DNA from: Hormiphora californensis
Lineage: Eukaryota; Ctenophora; Tentaculata; Cydippida; Pleurobrachiidae
DNA length: 64,000 bases
Assembly: GCA_020137815.1 (NCBI GenBank)
Contig: CM035350.1
Location: 7,972,651-8,036,650 of the forward strand
Direction: 5' to 3'
Shown here: positions 59,282-64,000 of the stretch, piece by piece
Layout of the letters: each line of letters opens with the position of its first letter
Position numbering within the stretch: the first letter of the stretch is position 1
The notes under the pieces: model-generated
Seen by the model: only the letters and a program-made list of their open reading frames with translations
Database searches by the model: none
Told to the model about the DNA's origin: nothing
Made by a program: the position numbers and the translations under genes

Positions 59282-60618
59282 CTAATTTCTCACCTCTTGA
59301 TGCTGATACTGGATAAGTGTAGGCCGAGAGGCGAGATCTGCAATTGTATCGCACTCAATAACAGACTGGGTCCTCATTGACAGAGCAAATATAAATATTT
59401 TAGCTGTCCCTAAGTTAGAGGATGCCAGCACTGCTAACCGCTCCCCACTGTCATTCACTGTCAGCCCCTCTACCGACCAACTTTCATCCTGGAAAGAAAA
59501 AGATAGTGATGGATTAGATCAGGAAACTGCACATTGTATAATTGGAATCATGGAATCCCGAAGCTAAAGGGAGTTAGAGAGATACCCTATCACTATTCAA
59601 ATACAGGTAGTATCACCCACTACATATCATATATACAAAGGTCATAGGGAGTAAGAGATCATTACCTCACAATAGGAGAGAGTCTTGTGTAGATTCACTA
59701 GGACCTGTGTCTGTGCGGATATCTTGCTGTTAACCTCCCCCGCACAAAACACGCTCAGGTACAGGACCAGGGGGCTAGATTCGAGGGAGAGAAGGAGGTG
59801 GGAGTCACTCCAGACAGCACATTTTACACCACTTTGCAGACGGGTGAAGGTCTCACTTCCCTCCGTCAATCCTCGGAGGATGTGAAATCTGAAGAAAACA
59901 ATGGACTGAGACAAGAACTATTTACTACAGAAGATGGACTTGTTCTGATAGTACTGTAAACAATACTATATTAATGTTGTACCTACCTCTTTCCCTCTGC
60001 CACTAGTGAGAACGGGTACTGTGGAGAGTTTAGTATGGAGCATGGGGCAGATACAGCCCTTATCGGTACAGGTTCCTCCCCAGTCACGGTATCTAATAGC
60101 AGCAACTCATGTTGTGTAGTAGCTAGACAATACCTCCCACCAGGTGCCGAACTGACCGAACTGACTGGGCTCCTAGTTCTGAAGACACTGGCCCTGGAGG
60201 GCAGATTGGATCCTTTCTGGGAGACCACATCCCACAATATAACCCCAGTTGCACAGCCCACACACAGCAGTTTAGGGTAGGAGGGTACCCACGTTACACA
60301 AGAGATGTGTCTTTGATGTTGGTTTCGTAGCAGGATGGGCTTGGTGGAGGGTTGAAGGACAACTTGGACCACTCCATCAGACATACCAAATGCTATTTGA
60401 TCTTGTTGAAAAGGGTGCCAGGCGAGGCATTGAACTGGTCCCGGTAACTTGCTTTCGAGTCCTCTAAACTCGGCAGTAGTAGCGTTAGTGAGATACTGCC
60501 GGACCTGGTCAATCAGCACACCAAACCAGCTACCGTTATCCACCGGTTTGACAAAGGATTCTGAGCTGGACTGGAGAACATTGTGGCTCTTCAAGTTAAT
60601 GTTTGGATACGCAGACAT
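59282..60618 (-). CDS. AAAS-like: Aladin-like nuclear pore WD-repeat protein
   Basis: Exons 59987-60618, 59666-59888 and 59282-59488 in phase give 353 aa. WD-like blades resemble aladin: CLAWHPFQQDQIAFGMSDGV, then ISCVTWVPSYPKLLCVGCAT, then GVILWDV, SPVSSVSSAPGGRYCLATT, then GVKCAVWSDSHLLLSLESSP and, near the end, VEGLTVNDSGERLAVLA. Aladin anchors at the pore membrane protein NDC1 and is mutated in human triple-A syndrome. Human aladin is 546 aa. This protein lacks much of the N-terminal region and ends soon after the SGERLAVL blade, at a TAG that lies just after a possible splice donor, so a further 3' exon cannot be excluded. Confidence 0.72.
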
Positions 60619-60995
60619 TCCTAGAAATTTGTTGTTTTGTTTCTAAAAAGCCGGAAGGAGCAGGGAACGTTTTGGTTGAATAGTATGGCGGCGCATTGAC
60701 GCAAAATCAAAAAAAATAAAAACATGAAAAAAATAAAAAACGTGTTTCAAAAAACATGTTTTTTAAAAAAAATGTTTTCGAAAATTTTGATTTTGCGTCA
60801 ATGCGCCACGTAAGCCGGCTCAATGACGCAAAATCGTGTTTTCGAAAATTTTGATTTTGCGTCAATGCGCCACGTGGCCGGCGCATTGACGCAAAATCAA
60901 AATTTTCGGAAAAAAAACATGTTTTCGAAAATTTTGATTTTGCGTCATTGAGCCGGCGACGTGGCGCATTAAAGTCCATTTTTTTTCAACTGTTC

Positions 60996-61454
60996 TATGG
61001 CGGCGCATTGACGCAAAATCAAAAAAGTAAAAAACATGAAAAAAATACAAAAACATGTTTTGATTTTACTTCAAAAAGTAAAAAACATGAAAAAAATACA
61101 AAAACATGTTTCGATTTTGCGTCAATGCGCCACGTAAGCCGGCTCAATGGCGCAAAATCATTTTTTTGAAAATTTTGATTTTGCGTTAATGCGCCACGTC
61201 GCCGGCTCAACGACGCAAAACATGTTTTCAAAAATTTTGATTTTGCGTCAATGCGCCGGCCACGTGGCGCATTGACGCAAAATCAAAATTTTCGAAAACA
61301 TGATTTTGCGTCAATGCGCCGGCTAACGTGGCGCATTGACGCAAAATCAAAATTTTCGAAAACATTTTTTTTAAAACACGTCTTTTGAAACACGTTTTTT
61401 ATTTTTTTTTCATGTTTTTCATTTTTTTTTATTTTGCGTCAATGTGCCGCCATA
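60996..61454. mobile_element. Nested copy 1 (459 bp)
   Basis: Starts TATGGCGGCGCATTGACGC and ends GCCGCCATA. The target CTGTTC is duplicated at 60990-60995 and 61455-61460. The opposite arm of the outer element keeps the uninterrupted CAACTGTTCACCC in reverse near 62040, confirming the insertion point. The interior is built of inverted CAAAATCAAAATTTTCGAAA blocks. Confidence 0.88.
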
Positions 61455-61534
61455 CTGTTCACCCAAAATTGAAATTTCAGTGAAATTTAAAATTTTCGTG
61501 GCGCGCGCTACACGTTAACATGTGATAGACGCGC

Positions 61535-62002
61535 TATGGCGGCGCATTGACGCAAAATCAAAAAAAATAAAAACATGAAAAAAATAAAAAAACGTGTTTC
61601 AAAAAACATGTTTTTAAAAAAACATGTTTTCGAAAATTTTGATTTTGCGTCAATGCGCCACGTAAGCCGGCTCAATGACGCAAAATCATGTTTTCGAAAA
61701 TTTTTATTTTGCGTCAATGCGCCACGTGGCCGGCGCATTGACGCAAAATCAACTTTTTCGAAAACATGTTTTTTTCCGAAAATTTTGATTTTGCGTCAAT
61801 GCGCCGGCCACGTGGCGCATTGACGCAAAATAAAAATTTTCGAAAACATGATTTTGCGCCATTGAGCCGGCTTACGTGGCGCATTGACGCAAAATCAAAA
61901 TTTTCGAAAACATGTTTTTTTAAAAACATGTTTTTTGAAACACGTTTTTTTATTTTTTTCATGTTTTTATTTTTTTTGATTATGCGTCAATGCGCCGCCA
62001 TA
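61535..62002. mobile_element. Nested copy 2 (468 bp)
   Basis: Same ends as nested copy 1. GACGCGC is duplicated at 61528-61534 and 62003-62009. It lies in the centre of the outer element and is close in sequence to nested copy 1 and to the outer arms, so the family was active more than once here. Confidence 0.85.
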
Positions 62003-62250
62003 GACGCGCAAAACAATTCCGCGCACAACTTTGGGGGGTGAACAGTTGAAAAAAAATGGAGTATAACACAAAATCAAAATGTTCGAAAAATGATTTTGCG
62101 TCATTGAGCCGGCTTACGTGGCGCATTGACGCAAAATCAAAATTTTCGAAAACATATTTTTTTAAAAACATGTCTTTTGAAACACGTTTTTTATTTTTTT
62201 TAACGTTTTTTACTTTTTTGATTTTGCGTCAATGCGCCGCCATAGAATAG

Positions 62251-62960
62251 TTGGTACCACTGAACCCGTTGCCGGTTTGTGTGCATGAGGGGACTTTAGC
62301 CGGTAGCACATACCAACGTGTTGGTTGACTAACGCTGTAGCCCCCTGTATCAATAGCAGTCAAAAATGCACGCGCTGGGCGATGGCCAGTGGCCGCTGCC
62401 CGCCGGAGGACTGCAATTGCCAAATGCTGCAGCGTGGGATAAGGCAGCGCTTTTCAAGTGCAACAAGCGCTGAAATAGACGCACGGTGAGCGACGCCCCT
62501 GGCTGAAAAAAAACAAAACAGATTGGCAAACGTGCCTTTGCCCTTTTCAACTTTTCAACAAAACAAAAATGCAGCAAAAAAACTTTTGGAAAGCTGTAAA
62601 AACTGGATGCACTGCAAAAACCGGCGCGCGCGCCGTTTCAAAAGCGTCGCAAAATGTAAATTTGTTCGACGGTTACAACTAAAAAGCGACGCGCCAACGC
62701 AAAAGCCAATCGTTTTTTATACTGCACGTCACTGGATAGGAACCTCGCTTTTTGGTTGTTATTTGTCTCTCTGGCCATCGATAGGCCAGAGAGGGTTCCA
62801 GACGTTAAGATCAACAAGATCTCTTCTTTATTTTATTTTTCTAGTTGAGCTCACTCAACGAAACGTCAAAGTTCTTCCCGGAAATTTCCGCGGAAAGGAC
62901 TTATTATTCATACACCCAACAAGTTGAGAATCCTCAACAATCACTCACCACCCCGATCAC
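62251..62960. other. 5' flank of the retrotransposon ORF
   Basis: Includes one copy of GGGATAAGGCAGCGCTTTTC at 62437, related to 40155. An in-frame TGA at about 62926 shows the following ORF starts after it. It may be the retroelement 5' UTR, but no end of the element was found. Confidence 0.4.
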
Positions 62961-64000
62961 ATGATCACGCGATCCAAAGCCAAGGCACGTCTCCCACCAG
63001 TAGCCCTTCGGCCGTCATCATCCCTACACAGACCGTTCCTCCCACAAGCTCACCTCAGATCGTTTGTCGTATCCCCTGACGACTCTCTATCTTCCGACAG
63101 CTCAGGATCGGCTTCAGACGGTGACCATGATTATGCTACTCCCAACACCAGCATCACAAGGGGAACACCCATTTCAAACTCAACGCCCATAAGCAGATTG
63201 ATAAATGAGTCGAGGTGGTTTACAGAAGAGAAGTGTGGGCAATGCTATGAAACACTGCCGTCTTATGAGAATGCCAAATGTGAAGCATGTCATGAACCTT
63301 TTCACCAGACCTGTATGACACCGGTTAATCAATCTGAACAAATGGTTCATACACCTGTAGTGTGGTATTGTACTGCCTGTTTCAACCTAAACAGGTTAGT
63401 TTGGAAGACTACAGAGCCTTGTAAAGCTAACTGTTGGGGACCATTGAATGGGGAAGAGCTCATCGAGGCTTTCTCCAACATCTCTATGATCAGTCAGGGA
63501 TGGTCAACCAACCTGTTCAAAGTTCCCTTCGGTCAAGTGGGCCGTTCTTTCATTGATGAACTTACCAGACTGGCAGGTCTCTTCAGTGATAGGGAAGACA
63601 CCAGAGGATGGTCCTTATCTGCTTTGGTTATAGCCCCACTGCTGCTACTCCAGAAGCCGGCCAAGAAGTCGAAGAATCGGGAGCATGCTCAAGTTCTCAA
63701 ACGACGCCTAAAACTGTGGCACGATGGAGACTTTGAGGCGTTGGTTCGGGAAGCCAAGGTTATCCAGAAACCATTGAAGCACAATGTCCCATCTTCGGAA
63801 CTCTGCACTAAGAGGTTTGTGGACCTAACCAGAGAGGGGAGAGTTACAGAGGCAACTGCATGGTTGAACCCTGAGAGGCATACAACTGGAGTTAAGGACT
63901 GCAATGACGAGTCCGTATTGTCTGATTTGCTAGAGAAACACCCAAAGGGTCAGCCTGCCAACAGTACCCTGGCGAGACAGGGGCCGACAGATGCAGTATT
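62961..64000 (+). CDS. Retrotransposon ORF, N-terminal part with PHD-like finger, runs off the window
   Basis: Open from ATG 62961 to the window end (346 codons and two bases). Residues 1-90 are Ser-rich. About 90-150 form a PHD-like zinc finger (CGQCYETL, CEACHEPFHQTC, WYCTAC). Next come GWSTNLFKVPFGQVGRSFID, ALVIAPLLLLQKPAKKS, VLKRRLKLWHDGDFEALVRE and LLEKHPKGQPAN. These segments resemble the region before the reverse transcriptase in a retrotransposon family common in sponges and cnidarians (recalled, not searched). The RT domain would lie beyond the window. The frame is unbroken, which suggests a young copy. Confidence 0.75.
   Translation, partial: MITRSKAKARLPPVALRPSSSLHRPFLPQAHLRSFVVSPDDSLSSDSSGSASDGDHDYATPNTSITRGTPISNSTPISRLINESRWFTEEKCGQCYETLPSYENAKCEACHEPFHQTCMTPVNQSEQMVHTPVVWYCTACFNLNRLVWKTTEPCKANCWGPLNGEELIEAFSNISMISQGWSTNLFKVPFGQVGRSFIDELTRLAGLFSDREDTRGWSLSALVIAPLLLLQKPAKKSKNREHAQVLKRRLKLWHDGDFEALVREAKVIQKPLKHNVPSSELCTKRFVDLTREGRVTEATAWLNPERHTTGVKDCNDESVLSDLLEKHPKGQPANSTLARQGPTDAV

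Larger units (their letters stand above)
60684..62244. mobile_element. Outer foldback of a TATGGCGGCG-ended family holding two further copies
   Basis: Ends read TATGGCGGCGCATTGACGC and GCGTCAATGCGCCGCCATA. The 6-bp target GAATAG is duplicated at 60678-60683 and 62245-62250. Its left and right arms match each other, including TTTTTTCAACTGTTC (60985) mirrored at 62042. Two complete copies of the same family sit inside. The core GCGTCAATGCGCC, or its complement, appears roughly twenty times across the block. No coding capacity. Confidence 0.88.

Overview
This window reads as eukaryotic nuclear DNA from an early-branching animal, most likely a sponge (inference). It holds conserved animal/fungal housekeeping genes with many short GT-AG introns (about 40 to 120 bp), an animal-type PRDM zinc-finger gene, and an intronless LDLa-containing rhodopsin-type receptor. 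Genes are packed tightly, with 100-300 bp between several neighbours, and are separated by islands of inverted-repeat elements and minisatellites. No rRNA gene, intact tRNA, bacterial operon or CRISPR array was seen.

Layout. 0-2.6 kb: three tandem plus-strand genes for secreted 16-cysteine proteins. 3.2-4.6 kb: a 1.4 kb foldback element with TTAA ends. 4.6-22.6 kb: a minus-strand housekeeping run of URB1 (ribosome biogenesis), SERF, VPS4 (ESCRT-III disassembly), 14-3-3, GTF2B/TFIIB and an unrecognised disordered protein. The first 14-3-3 intron contains about 3.2 kb that looks like a corrupted second copy of the adjacent 14-3-3/TFIIB locus. 22.6-28.3 kb: a repeat island with a 2.5 kb minisatellite palindrome, one arm of which carries a 360 bp transposon. 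28.3-31.9 kb: the receptor gene, broken by one extra base. 33.1-39.9 kb: a 15-exon PRDM-like gene and a small membrane protein, both minus strand. 40.9-51.0 kb: SEC31 (COPII coat), complete in 17 exons, with intron 8 swollen to 4.5 kb by one transposon nested in another. 52.5-59.1 kb: mitoferrin (minus), a single-pass membrane protein (plus) and a basic unrecognised protein (plus). 59.3-60.6 kb: an aladin-like nuclear pore WD protein (minus). 60.7-62.2 kb: a foldback element holding two copies of its own family. 63.0-64.0 kb: the 5' part of a retrotransposon ORF that runs off the window.

The conserved genes cover ribosome assembly, transcription initiation, ER export, endosomal sorting, mitochondrial iron import and nuclear pore function. 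They are neighbours rather than a functional unit. The clearest new material is the 16-cysteine secreted family with a shared upstream block, and a set of non-autonomous elements whose ends are fixed by target duplications, in four cases also by an unoccupied copy of the insertion site elsewhere in the window.

Exon boundaries were set by reading GT/AG sites and checking that codon phase stays continuous. Family names come from recognised motifs and remembered family sequence; no search was run.
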